Origin: Pseudomonadota bacterium
GTDB taxonomy: Bacteria > Pseudomonadota > Alphaproteobacteria > Acetobacterales > Acetobacteraceae
Direction: 5' to 3'
NCBI GenBank assembly: GCA_021847995.1
Contig: JAJZNE010000054.1
Location: forward strand, 1-40,209
Length of the DNA stretch: 40,209 bases
The first letter of the stretch is position 1. Each line of letters opens with the position of its first letter. A program made the position numbers and the translations under genes. The notes under the pieces were generated by a model. The model was not told the origin of the DNA, did no database searches, and saw nothing but the letters and a program-made list of their open reading frames with translations. Positions 8,482 through 16,941 of the stretch are shown one piece after another.

Positions 8482-9603
8482 ATGCCCCCTGCGCGCCCGC
8501 TCTATATTGCCAGCGACATCTATCGCCGCTCCTCCTACGGGCCTGGCCATCCGCTCGCCATTCCGCGTGTCTCCACCTGCACCGACCTGATCCGCGCCCT
8601 CGGCTGGCTCGATCCCGCGCAGTATCATGAGGCGCCGCTGGCCGGTGCGGACGAGATCACGCGCTTTCACGATCCCGCCTACCTCGCCGCCCTCAGGCGC
8701 GCGGAGGCGACGCAGACGGTGAGCGATGCGGACCGCGAACGCTATCGCATCGGGGCGGATGGCAATCCGGTCTATCGCGAGATGTTCCGCCGTCCCGCCA
8801 TCTCCGTCGGCGGTGTGCGGCTGGCGGCGCGGCTGGTGCGGGACGGCGGCATTGCGCACTGCCCGGGCGGCGGCACCCATCACGGCCGCCCCGACCGCGC
8901 CAGCGGCTTCTGCTACCTGAATGATCCGGTGCTCGGCCTGTTCGCCTGGCTCGATGACGGCCTCACCAACATCGTCTATCTCGACCTCGACGCCCATCAC
9001 GGCGACGGGGTGCAGGATGCCTTCGCCGGGGATCCCCGGGTGCTCGCGATCAGCATCCACGAGGCCGGCCGCTGGCCGCAGACCGGCGCAGCGGAGGATC
9101 GCGCCGGCGGCAGTGCCCGCAATTTTCCGGTGCCGCGCGGCCTCAACGACACCGAGCATCGCGTCCTGATGCAGCGCGCGGTGCTGCCCTTGATCGCGTC
9201 GCGCCGGCCGCAGGCGATCATGGTGCAGGCCGGTGCCGACAGCCTGGAGGAAGACCCGCTCGCCCGTCTGTCGCTTTCCAACAACGCCTACTGGGCGGCG
9301 ATCGCGGCGGTGCGGAGGATGGCGCCGCGGCTGGTCGTGCTCGGCGGCGGCGGCTACAACCCCTATGCCGTGGGGCGGTGCTGGGCCGGCATCTGGGCGG
9401 TGCTGAACGGGCTGGAGGTCCCGGAACGCCTGCCCGAGGCGGCGGAGCGGGTGCTGCGCGGCCTCGTCTATCACCGCGCCGCCGGCCGCAACCCGCCGGC
9501 GCACTGGTTCACTACCCTGCGCGATGCGCCGCGCGAGGGGGACGTGCGGCCGGAGATCGAACGCCTGGCCGCGATGGCGCTGAAGGAGACGTTGCCCGCA
9601 TGA
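8482..9603 (+). CDS. Histone deacetylase-like / AcuC family amidohydrolase
   Basis: The 373-residue protein is a class I HDAC-like deacetylase as found in bacteria (acetoin utilisation protein AcuC and acetylpolyamine amidohydrolase relatives). The active-site His pair is GGGTHHG (129-135). The zinc ligands are expected at Asp170 and His172 in YLDLDAHHGDG, and Asp253 in QAGADSLEEDPL. The transition-state Tyr is in GGGGYNPYA. It should remove acetyl groups from a protein lysine or small amine in the cytoplasm. ATG 8482 is chosen so that it does not overlap the divergent dehalogenase; only 43 bases separate the two starts. There are no acetoin genes nearby. Confidence 0.9.
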   Translation: MPPARPLYIASDIYRRSSYGPGHPLAIPRVSTCTDLIRALGWLDPAQYHEAPLAGADEITRFHDPAYLAALRRAEATQTVSDADRERYRIGADGNPVYREMFRRPAISVGGVRLAARLVRDGGIAHCPGGGTHHGRPDRASGFCYLNDPVLGLFAWLDDGLTNIVYLDLDAHHGDGVQDAFAGDPRVLAISIHEAGRWPQTGAAEDRAGGSARNFPVPRGLNDTEHRVLMQRAVLPLIASRRPQAIMVQAGADSLEEDPLARLSLSNNAYWAAIAAVRRMAPRLVVLGGGGYNPYAVGRCWAGIWAVLNGLEVPERLPEAAERVLRGLVYHRAAGRNPPAHWFTTLRDAPREGDVRPEIERLAAMALKETLPA

Positions 9604-10085
9604 CCCGCCGCCGCCTGCTCGCCCTGCTCGCCGCCGCCCCCCTCAGCCTGCCGCGCGCCGGCCGCGCGCAGGGCGAACCGACCAGGGCGCAGCCCGAGCT
9701 GCCGAAGGAAAAGCTGCTGATCGTCACCCATGACGGGCTGAGCCACGAGTTCCAGGTGGAAATGGCCACCACCTCCGAGCAGCAGATGACCGGCCTGATG
9801 TTCCGCGAGCATATCCCGGAAAACGGCGGAATGCTGTTCGACTGGGGGGTGGAGCGGCGGAGCCAGATGTGGATGAAGAACACGGTCAGCAGTCTCGACA
9901 TGCTGTTCATCGGACCGCACGGCACGATCCGCCATATCGCCGAACGCACCGTGCCGTACAGCCTGGCGGTGATCGACGGCGGCATGGCACGGGCCACGCT
10001 GGAACTGGCCGCCGGCACTGCGGAGCGGCTGGATATCCGGGTGGGCGACAAGGTGATCGCGCCACAGTTCGGTAACGTGCCGTAG
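9600..10085 (+). CDS. DUF192 domain protein, exported
   Basis: The 161-residue protein has a Tat-like or Sec signal (MTRRRLLALLAAAPLSLPRA) and then one DUF192 domain. Its signature pieces are EQQMTGLMFREHIPENGGMLF, MWMKNTVSSLDMLFI and ERLDIRVGDKV. DUF192 proteins are small secreted beta-proteins of unknown function. The ATG overlaps the TGA of the deacetylase gene (ATGA), so the two are translationally coupled. Downstream, 59 bases separate it from tRNA-Pro. Confidence 0.9.
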   Translation: MTRRRLLALLAAAPLSLPRAGRAQGEPTRAQPELPKEKLLIVTHDGLSHEFQVEMATTSEQQMTGLMFREHIPENGGMLFDWGVERRSQMWMKNTVSSLDMLFIGPHGTIRHIAERTVPYSLAVIDGGMARATLELAAGTAERLDIRVGDKVIAPQFGNVP

Positions 10086-10144
10086 CGGCGAACAGGGCAC
10101 CTTGCGCCGGGCGGAACGCGCCCTTATCTAATGCCCCCTCGCGG

Positions 10145-10221
10145 CGGGGCGTGGCGCAGCCTGGTAGCGCGCGTGTTTTGGGTACACGAGGCCGCCGGTT
10201 CGAGTCCGGCCGCCCCGACCA
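10145..10221 (+). tRNA. tRNA-Pro (anticodon TGG)
   Basis: A 77-base cloverleaf with acceptor stem CGGGGCG/CGCCCCG, D-arm GCGCAGCCTGGTAGCGC, anticodon stem CGTGT/ACACG with loop TTTGGGT (anticodon TGG), T-arm GCCGGTTCGAGTCCGGC and encoded CCA. It lies 28 bases upstream of the complex I gene. Confidence 0.97.
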
Positions 10222-10249
10222 GGATCGTTATCGGATACGGAGTGACGGC

Positions 10250-10561
10250 ATGGCGCGGCGCGCGCGCATCTATCGGCAGCCGAAGACAGCGATGCAGTCG
10301 GGGCGGGCGGGCACGCAGGAATGGGTGCTGGCATTCGAACCGGAGGAACGCCAGCGCCCTGACCCGCTGATGGGCTGGATCGGCGGCGGCGATATCGAGA
10401 CGCAGGTGCAACTGCGCTTCGACACGCAGGCGGAGGCGGAGGCATTCGCCCGCCAGCGCGGTGTTGCCTATGAGGTCGAACTGCCGCGGCCGGAACGATC
10501 GGTGCCGAAATCCTATGCCGACAATTTCCGTTTCGGCCGGATCGAGAACTGGACGCATTGA
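10250..10561 (+). CDS. NDUFS4-like accessory subunit of respiratory complex I (ETC complex I subunit conserved region)
   Basis: The 103-residue protein matches the bacterial NDUFS4/18-kDa subunit family found in alphaproteobacterial NADH dehydrogenase. Typical elements are MARRARIYRQPKTAMQSG at the start, EWVLAFEP, PLMGWIGGGDIETQVQLRF, the AEAFARQRGVAYEV segment and the closing SYADNFRF. It acts at the peripheral arm of complex I, where it helps assembly. ATG 10250 has CGGAG eight bases upstream; a longer start at 10151 would translate the tRNA-Pro. It sits alone between two tRNA genes, away from the nuo operon, as is common in this class. Confidence 0.93.
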   Translation: MARRARIYRQPKTAMQSGRAGTQEWVLAFEPEERQRPDPLMGWIGGGDIETQVQLRFDTQAEAEAFARQRGVAYEVELPRPERSVPKSYADNFRFGRIENWTH

Positions 10562-10582
10562 TACGCCGCGCGCCGCCCCCAC

Positions 10583-10659
10583 GCGCCCTTAGCTCAGTTG
10601 GATAGAGCAACAGCCTTCTAAGCTGTTGGCCGCTGGTTCGAGTCCAGCAGGGCGCGCCA
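10583..10659 (+). tRNA. tRNA-Arg (anticodon TCT)
   Basis: A 77-base cloverleaf with acceptor GCGCCCT/AGGGCGC, D-arm AGCTCAGTTGGATAGAGC, anticodon stem ACAGC/GCTGT with loop CTTCTAA (anticodon TCT), T-arm CTGGTTCGAGTCCAG and encoded CCA. It marks the left border of the accessory carbohydrate region. tRNA-Arg genes are common integration sites, but I did not find a second copy of its 3' end in the window. Confidence 0.97.
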
Positions 10660-11006
10660 GAGATCCTTCCCGCTCCCGACGGGACGTTCGCCCGGTTCAG
10701 CGTGCCGGTGATGCAGTTTGTCAAGGTCGATGGCGGCGGCGACCCCAGCCGCGATCCCGGCTACGCCATGCAATTTGCGGCCAGGGCCCGCGACCAACTC
10801 GGTGAGCCGCCCGCATCGCTGCGGCCCGACCCTGGCGGAGGTCCACGACCGCATCATGAAATCCATCTCGGTGACCCGCGCCGGACGCAAGCACACCGCC
10901 TGAGGACGATCCTGCGGCAGCCGGTCCGGGCCGCGTCCCATCAGGCAGGCACGGCGATGCCCCCAAGGGCACCGCCGCAGGATGTGCCCGGCCGCCCGGC
11001 CGAGGG
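10660..11006. other. Gene-free stretch after tRNA-Arg with a possible coding relic
   Basis: These 347 bases contain no convincing gene. A plus-strand frame ending at the TGA at 10901-10903 has GC-rich third positions over its last 28 or so codons. It reads as GPTLAEVHDRIMK and then VTRAGRKHTA, like the C-terminus of a decayed gene, with nothing protein-like before it. I cannot name the source. No promoter or terminator stands out. Confidence 0.4.
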
Positions 11007-12305
11007 TCAGTAGGCGTTGGCGATCGGCAGCTCCTCGGCCGGAAAATGCGTGATGACGCGGCAGCCGGTGTCGGTCACCACCACCTCCTCCTCGATGCGC
11101 GCGGCCGAGAATCCGTCGGTCGCCGGACAGTAGGTTTCCAGCGCGAACACCATCCCCGTCCTGATCTCCATCGGATGATCGAGGCTGACGAGGCGGCTGA
11201 TGATCGGACGCTCGTGCAGCGCAAGCCCGAGACCATGGCCGAATTGCAGCCCGAACGCCGCGCGCTCGTCGGGGAAGCCGAAATCGCCTGCCGCCGGCCA
11301 CACCGCCGCCACCTGATCGGTGCCGACACCGGGGCGGATCAGGGCGATCGCCTGATCGAGCCAGTCGCGGCAGCGGCGGTAGGCGTCGTGCTGGGCGGCC
11401 GAGGCGCGGCCGACATTGAAGGTCCGGTAGTAGCAGGTGCGATAGCCGTTGAACGCCTGCAGCACATCGAAGAACGCCTGATCGCCGGGACGGATCAGGC
11501 GGTCGGTGAAGTTGTGCGGATGCGGATTGCAGCGCTCGCCGGAGATTGCGTTGATCGCCTCCACGTCGTCCGATCCCATCGCATAGAGCATCGCGTTGGC
11601 GCGCGCGACGATATCGGATTCGCGTACCCCCGGCTTCAGCTCCTCCCAGATCATGTGATAGACGCCGTCCACCATCGCGGCGGCCTGGTTGAGCAGGGCG
11701 ATCTCGTCGATGTTCTTGATCTCGCGGGCATCGAGAATGATCTGCTGACCGTCGGCGATGTGCAGCCCGGCTTCCTGCAGCGCGAAATGCATCGCCGTCT
11801 CGCAGACATCGACCCCGACTTTGCCGGCGGCGACGCCGGCATCGCGCAGCAGCGCCATGATCTCCTCCGCATGCGCCTTCATCAGCCCGAAGGACGGCGG
11901 AATGGTGCCGCGCATGCCGAGCACGCCGGCGCGGCAGTTCGACGGATCGAGCCAGTCGCAATAGAGCCGGTGATGCACCGCGGCCGAGCCGAAATCCCAC
12001 ACGATCGGCTCCCGGTCCGCGACCAGCAGTGCGAAGCGGCAGTATTTGTCGCGTTCCCACTCGCCGATCTTGGTCGCGCTGACATAGCGGATGTTGTTCA
12101 CGTCGAACAGCAGCAGCGCGCTGCAGTCGCTCGTGCGCAGTGCCGCCTGCGCCCGGTGCAGGCGGTAGTCGCGCAGCCGGCGGAAATCGACCCGTGTTTC
12201 GAAATCGACACCGCTGTGCCCCGGCGCCGGCAGGGCGCGCTGCCAGTTCCAGCGCGGGTCGCCGTCTTCGGGTCGCAGCACGGTGGTGGGCGGATGGGTT
12301 GGCAT
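11007..12305 (-). CDS. M24 family (creatinase/aminopeptidase fold) hydrolase with a substituted metal ligand
   Basis: The 432-residue protein has a creatinase N-terminal domain (about 45-190, with LLLFDVNNIRYVSATKIGEW) and an M24 catalytic domain (about 200-430). Overall it resembles Xaa-Pro peptidase, creatinase and DddP-type proteins. Of the five usual metal ligands, Asp280, His357 (FGHGLGLALHE), Glu390 (FALETYC) and Glu405 (RIEEEVVVT) are in place. The second Asp of the D-x10-D pair is Cys291 (GYRTCYYRTF). Creatinase itself has lost this metal site, so a non-peptidase activity on an amidino or similar compound is plausible. The start has GGGAGGAG just upstream. It is transcribed divergently from the first sugar importer, suggesting a shared substrate. 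Confidence 0.85.
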   Translation of the reverse strand: MPTHPPTTVLRPEDGDPRWNWQRALPAPGHSGVDFETRVDFRRLRDYRLHRAQAALRTSDCSALLLFDVNNIRYVSATKIGEWERDKYCRFALLVADREPIVWDFGSAAVHHRLYCDWLDPSNCRAGVLGMRGTIPPSFGLMKAHAEEIMALLRDAGVAAGKVGVDVCETAMHFALQEAGLHIADGQQIILDAREIKNIDEIALLNQAAAMVDGVYHMIWEELKPGVRESDIVARANAMLYAMGSDDVEAINAISGERCNPHPHNFTDRLIRPGDQAFFDVLQAFNGYRTCYYRTFNVGRASAAQHDAYRRCRDWLDQAIALIRPGVGTDQVAAVWPAAGDFGFPDERAAFGLQFGHGLGLALHERPIISRLVSLDHPMEIRTGMVFALETYCPATDGFSAARIEEEVVVTDTGCRVITHFPAEELPIANAY

Positions 12306-12458
12306 GTCGTCTCTCCTCCCGGTCGGTCGCCGGCCGAGGCTGCGCCAGGCGCCAGCCGCCGTCCAGCACGCCGGGTGTGCGGCAGCGATGTGCCGCCGGC
12401 ACGGCCGGGGACTGGTGCGGCTGCACGTTCCGCGGCACCATCCCGGCGAGGAGATGCC
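12306..12458. promoter_or_regulatory. Divergent control region between the M24 gene and importer 1
   Basis: These 153 bases separate two divergent starts and must hold both promoters. A 13-base palindrome, GTGCCG-C-CGGCAC, lies at 12390-12402 and is an operator candidate, although short GC palindromes arise by chance here. Clear ribosome sites face both ways (GGGAGGAG for the M24 gene, GCGAGGAG for the ATPase). No -35/-10 pair is convincing. Confidence 0.4.
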
Positions 12459-13994
12459 ATGACGGTGACACCCCTGCCCGCAGCACCCAGCTCGGCGGCA
12501 GCCGGCCGTGTTCCGCTGATCGAGCTGCGCGGGATCAGCAAGAGCTTTCCCGGCGTGCGGGCGCTCGACGACGTGGCGCTCGCCGTGCATGCCGGCGAAA
12601 TCCACATGCTGCTCGGGGAAAACGGGGCCGGCAAATCGACCCTGATCAAGGTGCTGTGCGGCGCCGTGCGTCCCGATGCGGGAATGTTCCTGCGCGACGG
12701 CGTGAAGCTGCGCATCGCCTCGCCGGCGGATGCGCGCCGCGCCGGCATCGCCGTGATCTTTCAGGAATTCTCGCTGGTGCCACACCTGTCGGTGGCGCAG
12801 AACATCTTCCTCGGCCGCGCCCCGCCCGGCCGCCTGCCGGGCACCATCGACCGGCGGAGTCTGCTCGCCGCGTCCCGTCGCGTGCTGGAGGAAAGCGGCT
12901 TCGCCGTCGATCCCTCCGTCAAGGTCCACCGCCTCGGCGTCGCCCAGCAACAACTGGTGGAGATCGCCAAGGCACTGTCGCAGGACGCGCGCATCCTGGT
13001 GATGGACGAACCGACGGCGGCCCTCTCCGACCGCGAGGCGGAGCGGCTGTTCGCGATGATGCGGCGGCTGCGGCAGCGCGGCGTCGGCATCGTCTATATC
13101 TCGCACCGCATGGCGGAGGTGCTGGCGCTCGGCGACCGCATCACCGTGCTGCGCGACGGGCGGCATGTCCGTACTCTGCCGGCGCAGGAGGCGACGGTGC
13201 CGGAACTGGTGCGCCTGATGGTCGGCCGCAGCCTGGCCGCGACCTATCCACGCCGCCGGCGCCCCCCCGGCGCGCCGATCCTGGAGGTACGCGGCCTCGG
13301 CAGCGCACGGGGGATCGCGGGCATCGACCTGACGGTGCGCGAGGGAGAGATCGTCGGCCTGTGCGGTCTCGTCGGATCGGGGCGCAGCGAAGTGGCGCGG
13401 GCGATCTTTGGCGCCGACCGGGTGACCGCGGGGCAGGTGCGCGTGTTCGGCCGGCTTCATACCGGCGGCCCGCAGCTTGCGGTGCGGCACGGCATGGCGC
13501 TGATCCCCGAGGACCGCAAGGCCGAGGGTCTCGCGCTGATCCAGCCGGTCGGCGACAACCTGCTGGCGGCCGCGCTGCCGCGCATCTTCCCGCAGGGCTG
13601 GTACATCCCCGCGCATGCGCGCGCCGTCGCCACCGCGATGGTGCGGCGCCTGCGCATCGTCAGCGCGTCGCTGGCGGTGCCGGCACTGGCGCTGTCGGGC
13701 GGCAACCAGCAGAAAGTCGCGATCGGCAAGTGGCTGGCGGCGGAGGCGCGGCTGTTCATCTTCGATGGGCCGACGCGCGGCATCGACATCGGGGCCAAGG
13801 CCGAGATTTTCGCCCTGATCGACGAGCTGGTGCTGCAAGGGGCCGGCGTACTGATGATCAGTTCGGAGCAGTCGGAGATCGTCGAGGTCTGCGACCGCGC
13901 CTATGTGATGCGAGGGGGACGCATCCGCGGCGAACTGGCGCGCGAAGCGTTGACGGAGGGGGCCATCGTGCAGATGGCGATGCACGATGTCTGA
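12459..13994 (+). CDS. Sugar ABC transporter ATP-binding protein (RbsA/MglA type), importer 1
   Basis: The 511-residue protein has two tandem nucleotide-binding domains, the standard plan for carbohydrate uptake transporters of the RbsA class. NBD1 has Walker A GENGAGKST (53-61), a family-typical variant signature VAQQQLVEIAKAL and Walker B ILVMDEPTAAL. NBD2 has the usual variant P-loop GLVGSGRSE, signature LSGGNQQKVAIGKWL and Walker B FIFDGPTRGIDIGAK. It powers the two following permeases at the inner membrane. The ATG at 12459 has GAGGAG upstream. Its 3' end overlaps the next gene by 8 bases. Genes for importer 1 continue to 16910. Confidence 0.95.
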   Translation: MTVTPLPAAPSSAAAGRVPLIELRGISKSFPGVRALDDVALAVHAGEIHMLLGENGAGKSTLIKVLCGAVRPDAGMFLRDGVKLRIASPADARRAGIAVIFQEFSLVPHLSVAQNIFLGRAPPGRLPGTIDRRSLLAASRRVLEESGFAVDPSVKVHRLGVAQQQLVEIAKALSQDARILVMDEPTAALSDREAERLFAMMRRLRQRGVGIVYISHRMAEVLALGDRITVLRDGRHVRTLPAQEATVPELVRLMVGRSLAATYPRRRRPPGAPILEVRGLGSARGIAGIDLTVREGEIVGLCGLVGSGRSEVARAIFGADRVTAGQVRVFGRLHTGGPQLAVRHGMALIPEDRKAEGLALIQPVGDNLLAAALPRIFPQGWYIPAHARAVATAMVRRLRIVSASLAVPALALSGGNQQKVAIGKWLAAEARLFIFDGPTRGIDIGAKAEIFALIDELVLQGAGVLMISSEQSEIVEVCDRAYVMRGGRIRGELAREALTEGAIVQMAMHDV

Positions 13995-14940
13995 GGGTCT
14001 GCTGACGCCGCCGGCGGGGCGTCTGCGGGCGGTGCCGGGCGTTGCGGTCATCCTCGGCCTGTTGCTCGCGGGGTTCGCCGTCGGCAGCCGCGATTTCCTC
14101 GCCCCCGCCAACCTGCTCAACGTCACCGACCAGTCCGCGGTGCTGATGCTGCTGGCCCTGCCGATGACCTTCATCATCATGACGGAGGGTCTCGATCTTT
14201 CCGCCGGCGCCGTCGTCTCGCTCGCCTCGGTGGTGATCGGGACGGTCGCGGTGGCGAGCGGCCACGTCTGGCCGGCACTGTTCGCCGGCATCGCGGTGGG
14301 GCTCGGCTTCGGCATTGCCAACGGCGTGCTGGTGGCGCTGATCGGCCTGCCGCCCTTCGTTGCCACACTCGGCACGCTCGGGATCGCCCAGGGCCTCGCG
14401 CTGGTGGTGAGCGGCGGCCAGAGCATCACCGGCGTTCCGTCAGCCCTTCCCGGCCTCTACGGCGGGCACCTGCTCGGCATGCCGCTGCCGGCGTTGCTGC
14501 TGGTCGCGGCCTGGGCGGCCTTCGCCTGGGCGCTGCACCGCACCCGCTTCGGCAGCTATGTGTTCGCCCTCGGCGGCAACCGGGAGGCGCTGCGCCTCGC
14601 CGGCGTGCCGCCGGCACCGCTGCTGATCGCGGTCTATGCGCTGGGCGGGGTGATGGCGGGTATCGCCGGGCTGCTGCTCACCTCCCGGCTCGACGCCGGG
14701 CACCCGACGGCCGGCATCGGCATGGAGTTCGACGCGATCGCCGCGGTCGCGGTCGGCGGCACCTCCTTCGAGCGTGGCGACGGACGGCTCGGCGGCACCG
14801 CGCTCGGCGTGTTCGCGATTGGCATCCTGCGCAACGGGCTCAACCTGCTCGCCTGGCCGTCGGCGTTGCAGGTGGCCTCGGTCGGCGTGCTGGTGATCCT
14901 GGCGCTGCTGGTCGATGTCCTGCGGACCCCGGCGCCGTGA
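13987..14940 (+). CDS. Sugar ABC transporter permease (RbsC type), importer 1, first
   Basis: The 317-residue protein is an integral membrane permease of the BPD_transp_2 (RbsC) group with about eight to ten hydrophobic segments. Landmarks are the LPMTFIIMTEGLDLSAGAVVSLASV segment near 60, the GLPPFVATLGTLGIAQGLALV segment and the coupling loop with AVAVGGTSFERGDGRLGGTALG. It overlaps the ATPase gene by 8 bases and the second permease by 4 (GTGA), so translation of the set is coupled. Two distinct permeases imply a heterodimeric channel. Confidence 0.93.
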   Translation: MSEGLLTPPAGRLRAVPGVAVILGLLLAGFAVGSRDFLAPANLLNVTDQSAVLMLLALPMTFIIMTEGLDLSAGAVVSLASVVIGTVAVASGHVWPALFAGIAVGLGFGIANGVLVALIGLPPFVATLGTLGIAQGLALVVSGGQSITGVPSALPGLYGGHLLGMPLPALLLVAAWAAFAWALHRTRFGSYVFALGGNREALRLAGVPPAPLLIAVYALGGVMAGIAGLLLTSRLDAGHPTAGIGMEFDAIAAVAVGGTSFERGDGRLGGTALGVFAIGILRNGLNLLAWPSALQVASVGVLVILALLVDVLRTPAP

Positions 14941-15923
14941 GCGGCTCGTCGGCCGCCGCGCCGCGCCGATCCGGGCAGCCGTTTGCGGCGGCGCTGCACG
15001 AGGCGGGCGGACGGCTGCTGGCGGTGCTGCTGCTGGGGGCGGCGCTGGCGCTGACCAGCGATACGTTCCTGACCGCTGCGAACATCGTCAACGTGCTGCG
15101 TCAGACCAGCCTGCTGTTCATCCTTGCCTCCGGCCTCACCGCCGTCGTCATCACCGCCGGGCTCGACCTGTCAGTCGGCGCCAATATCGCGCTTTCCGCC
15201 TGTCTCGCGGGGCTGGCAATGAAGGTGGGCGGGTCGCCGCTGGCCGGGGTCGCGGCGGCGCTCGGCACCGGTGCCCTGGTCGGCCTGCTCAACGGGCTGA
15301 TGGTCAGCCTGCTGCGCATCCCCTCCTTCATCGCCACCTACGGCATGCTGTGGGTGCTGCAAGGCATTGCCTATGCGGTAATGGGCGGCGAGGCGGTGTA
15401 TGGCTTTCCGCGCGCCTTCCGCATGCTCGGCATCGGCCGGATAGTCGGCGTGCCGGTGCCGGTGCTGGCGATGCTGGCGCTGCTCGCCCTCGGCACGCTG
15501 CTGCTGCGGCGCACCGTCTGGGGCCATCAGGTCTATGCCATCGGCGCGAATGCCGAGGCGGCGCGCCTGTCCGGCGTGCCGGTGCGACGGCGGCTGATCA
15601 TTGTCTATCTCGCCAGCGGCGTCGCCGTGGGCTTCGCCTCCCTGGTGTTCCTGGCACGGCTCAACTCGGCCGAAGCCGATATCGGAGACACCCTGACGCT
15701 GCCGGCCATCGCCGCGGTGCTGATCGGGGGAACGTCGCTGTTCGGCGGCGTCGGCTCACTGTTCGGCAGCTTTATCGGCGCGCTTTTGCTGACGCTGGTG
15801 CTGAACGGCATGAACCTGCTCGACGTGAATGCCAACTGGCAGCCGTTGGTCACCGGCACGATCGTCCTGCTCGCCGTCTGGCTCGACCTTCGCACGCGCC
15901 GGGCGCGTGCGCTGCGACGCTGA
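14937..15923 (+). CDS. Sugar ABC transporter permease (RbsC type), importer 1, second
   Basis: The 328-residue protein is a second RbsC-type permease, related to but clearly different from its neighbour. It shows LFILASGLTAVVITAGLDLSVGANIALSA, split here at the GLDLSVGA core, then IPSFIATYGMLWVLQGIAY and the loop AAVLIGGTSLFGGVGSLFGS. The start is the GTG at 14937, whose last two bases are in the TGA of the previous gene. A soluble N-terminus of about 25 residues precedes the first membrane segment. It is followed after 27 bases by the binding protein. Confidence 0.93.
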   Translation: MSGSSAAAPRRSGQPFAAALHEAGGRLLAVLLLGAALALTSDTFLTAANIVNVLRQTSLLFILASGLTAVVITAGLDLSVGANIALSACLAGLAMKVGGSPLAGVAAALGTGALVGLLNGLMVSLLRIPSFIATYGMLWVLQGIAYAVMGGEAVYGFPRAFRMLGIGRIVGVPVPVLAMLALLALGTLLLRRTVWGHQVYAIGANAEAARLSGVPVRRRLIIVYLASGVAVGFASLVFLARLNSAEADIGDTLTLPAIAAVLIGGTSLFGGVGSLFGSFIGALLLTLVLNGMNLLDVNANWQPLVTGTIVLLAVWLDLRTRRARALRR

Positions 15924-15950
15924 ACACTGACGATGAAGGGAGAACTTCCG

Positions 15951-16910
15951 ATGCGTGCATCCATCCTTGCCGGCGCCTGTGCGCTCGGCCTGCTGGCGCC
16001 GGCGCTGGCGCTGGCGGACGGCGAGACGATCGCCCTGTTCACGAAGAACCAGACCAATCCCTTCTTCTCCGCGGAGCGCGTCGGCGCGGAGAAGGCGGCA
16101 GCGATGCTGCACGCGAAGCTGCTGGAATACGTGCCGACGAAGGCCGACAGCATCGCCGAGCAGATGAGCCAGATCGACGACGTGGTGGTGAAGAAGCCGG
16201 ATGCGGTGGTGATCGTGCCGGTCGATTACAAGGCGATCGGTCCCGGCATCGCGAAGCTCAATGCCGCCGGCATTCCCGCCGTCAACATCACCGACCGCTC
16301 GGCCGACGGCAGGTTTGTCGCCTTCGTCGGTGCCGACGACTACCACATCGCCAGGGACACCGCCGAGGTGTTGCTGAAGGCGATGGGCGGCAAGGGCAGC
16401 GTCGTGATCCTGGAGGGCGTGCCCGGCTCGCTCACCAGCCAGGACCGGGTACGCGGCTTCCGTGATGCGCTGAAGGACTATCCCGGCGTCCGGGTGGTGG
16501 CGATCCAGCCCGCCAATTACCAGCGGCTTCAGGGCATGCAGGTGATGGAAAACCTGCTGCAATCCCATCCCGACGTGGCCGGCGTGATGGCGGCGAACGA
16601 TGCCATGGCGATCGGAGCGGTCGATGCGCTGAGCGACGCCGGGCACAAGGCGCTGGTGATCGGCATCAACGCGACCAGGGAGGCGGTGGATGCGATCAAT
16701 TCGGGCCACATGCTGGCAAGCGGCGACTACAACGGTTTCCTGCAGGGCTGCATCGGCACCATGATCGCGATCCGCGTCCTGCGCCACGAACCGATCGAGT
16801 CCGACGTGCAGCTCCCCGTCGTTGTCGTCACGAAGGCGAATGCGGCCGCCTATGAAGCCCCGGTGGCGGAGAGAAACTGCCCGGCCTGGCAGGACGTGAT
16901 GCGCCGGTAG
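15951..16910 (+). CDS. Sugar ABC transporter substrate-binding protein (Peripla_BP_4), importer 1
   Basis: The 319-residue protein has a Sec signal (MRASILAGACALGLLAPALALA) and a ribose/galactose-binding-protein fold. Recognisable pieces are TIALFTKNQTNPFF at the mature start, VVKKPDAVVIVPVDYKA, GIPAVNITDRS, VAFVGADDYHIARDTAEVL and VMAANDAMAIGAVDAL. It captures the ligand in the periplasm and delivers it to the two permeases. ATG 15951 is chosen because AAGGGAGAA lies upstream; ATG 15933 would add six residues in front of the signal. It is the last gene of importer 1 and converges on the LysR gene. Confidence 0.93.
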   Translation: MRASILAGACALGLLAPALALADGETIALFTKNQTNPFFSAERVGAEKAAAMLHAKLLEYVPTKADSIAEQMSQIDDVVVKKPDAVVIVPVDYKAIGPGIAKLNAAGIPAVNITDRSADGRFVAFVGADDYHIARDTAEVLLKAMGGKGSVVILEGVPGSLTSQDRVRGFRDALKDYPGVRVVAIQPANYQRLQGMQVMENLLQSHPDVAGVMAANDAMAIGAVDALSDAGHKALVIGINATREAVDAINSGHMLASGDYNGFLQGCIGTMIAIRVLRHEPIESDVQLPVVVVTKANAAAYEAPVAERNCPAWQDVMRR

Positions 16911-16941
16911 CACCCCTCGCCGCGCCATCGCCCGCCCCGCT

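Noticed and set aside
10124..10724. Minus-strand reading frames over tRNA-Pro and tRNA-Arg, including one with GLEPAAS-type peptide
   Set aside because: These are translations of the tRNA antisense strand, a well-known source of false proteins; the tRNAs are clear.
10660..11006. Integrase or attachment site beside tRNA-Arg
   Set aside because: No recombinase motif and no second copy of the tRNA 3' end could be found by eye in the window.
11046..13994. A 982-codon plus-strand frame ending in the importer 1 ATPase
   Set aside because: The first 470 codons are antisense to the M24 gene and lack any domain; the ATPase begins at 12459.
11007..14429. A 1140-codon minus-strand frame extending the M24 protein
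   Set aside because: The extension is antisense to the importer 1 ATPase; the real start at 12305 has a strong ribosome site.
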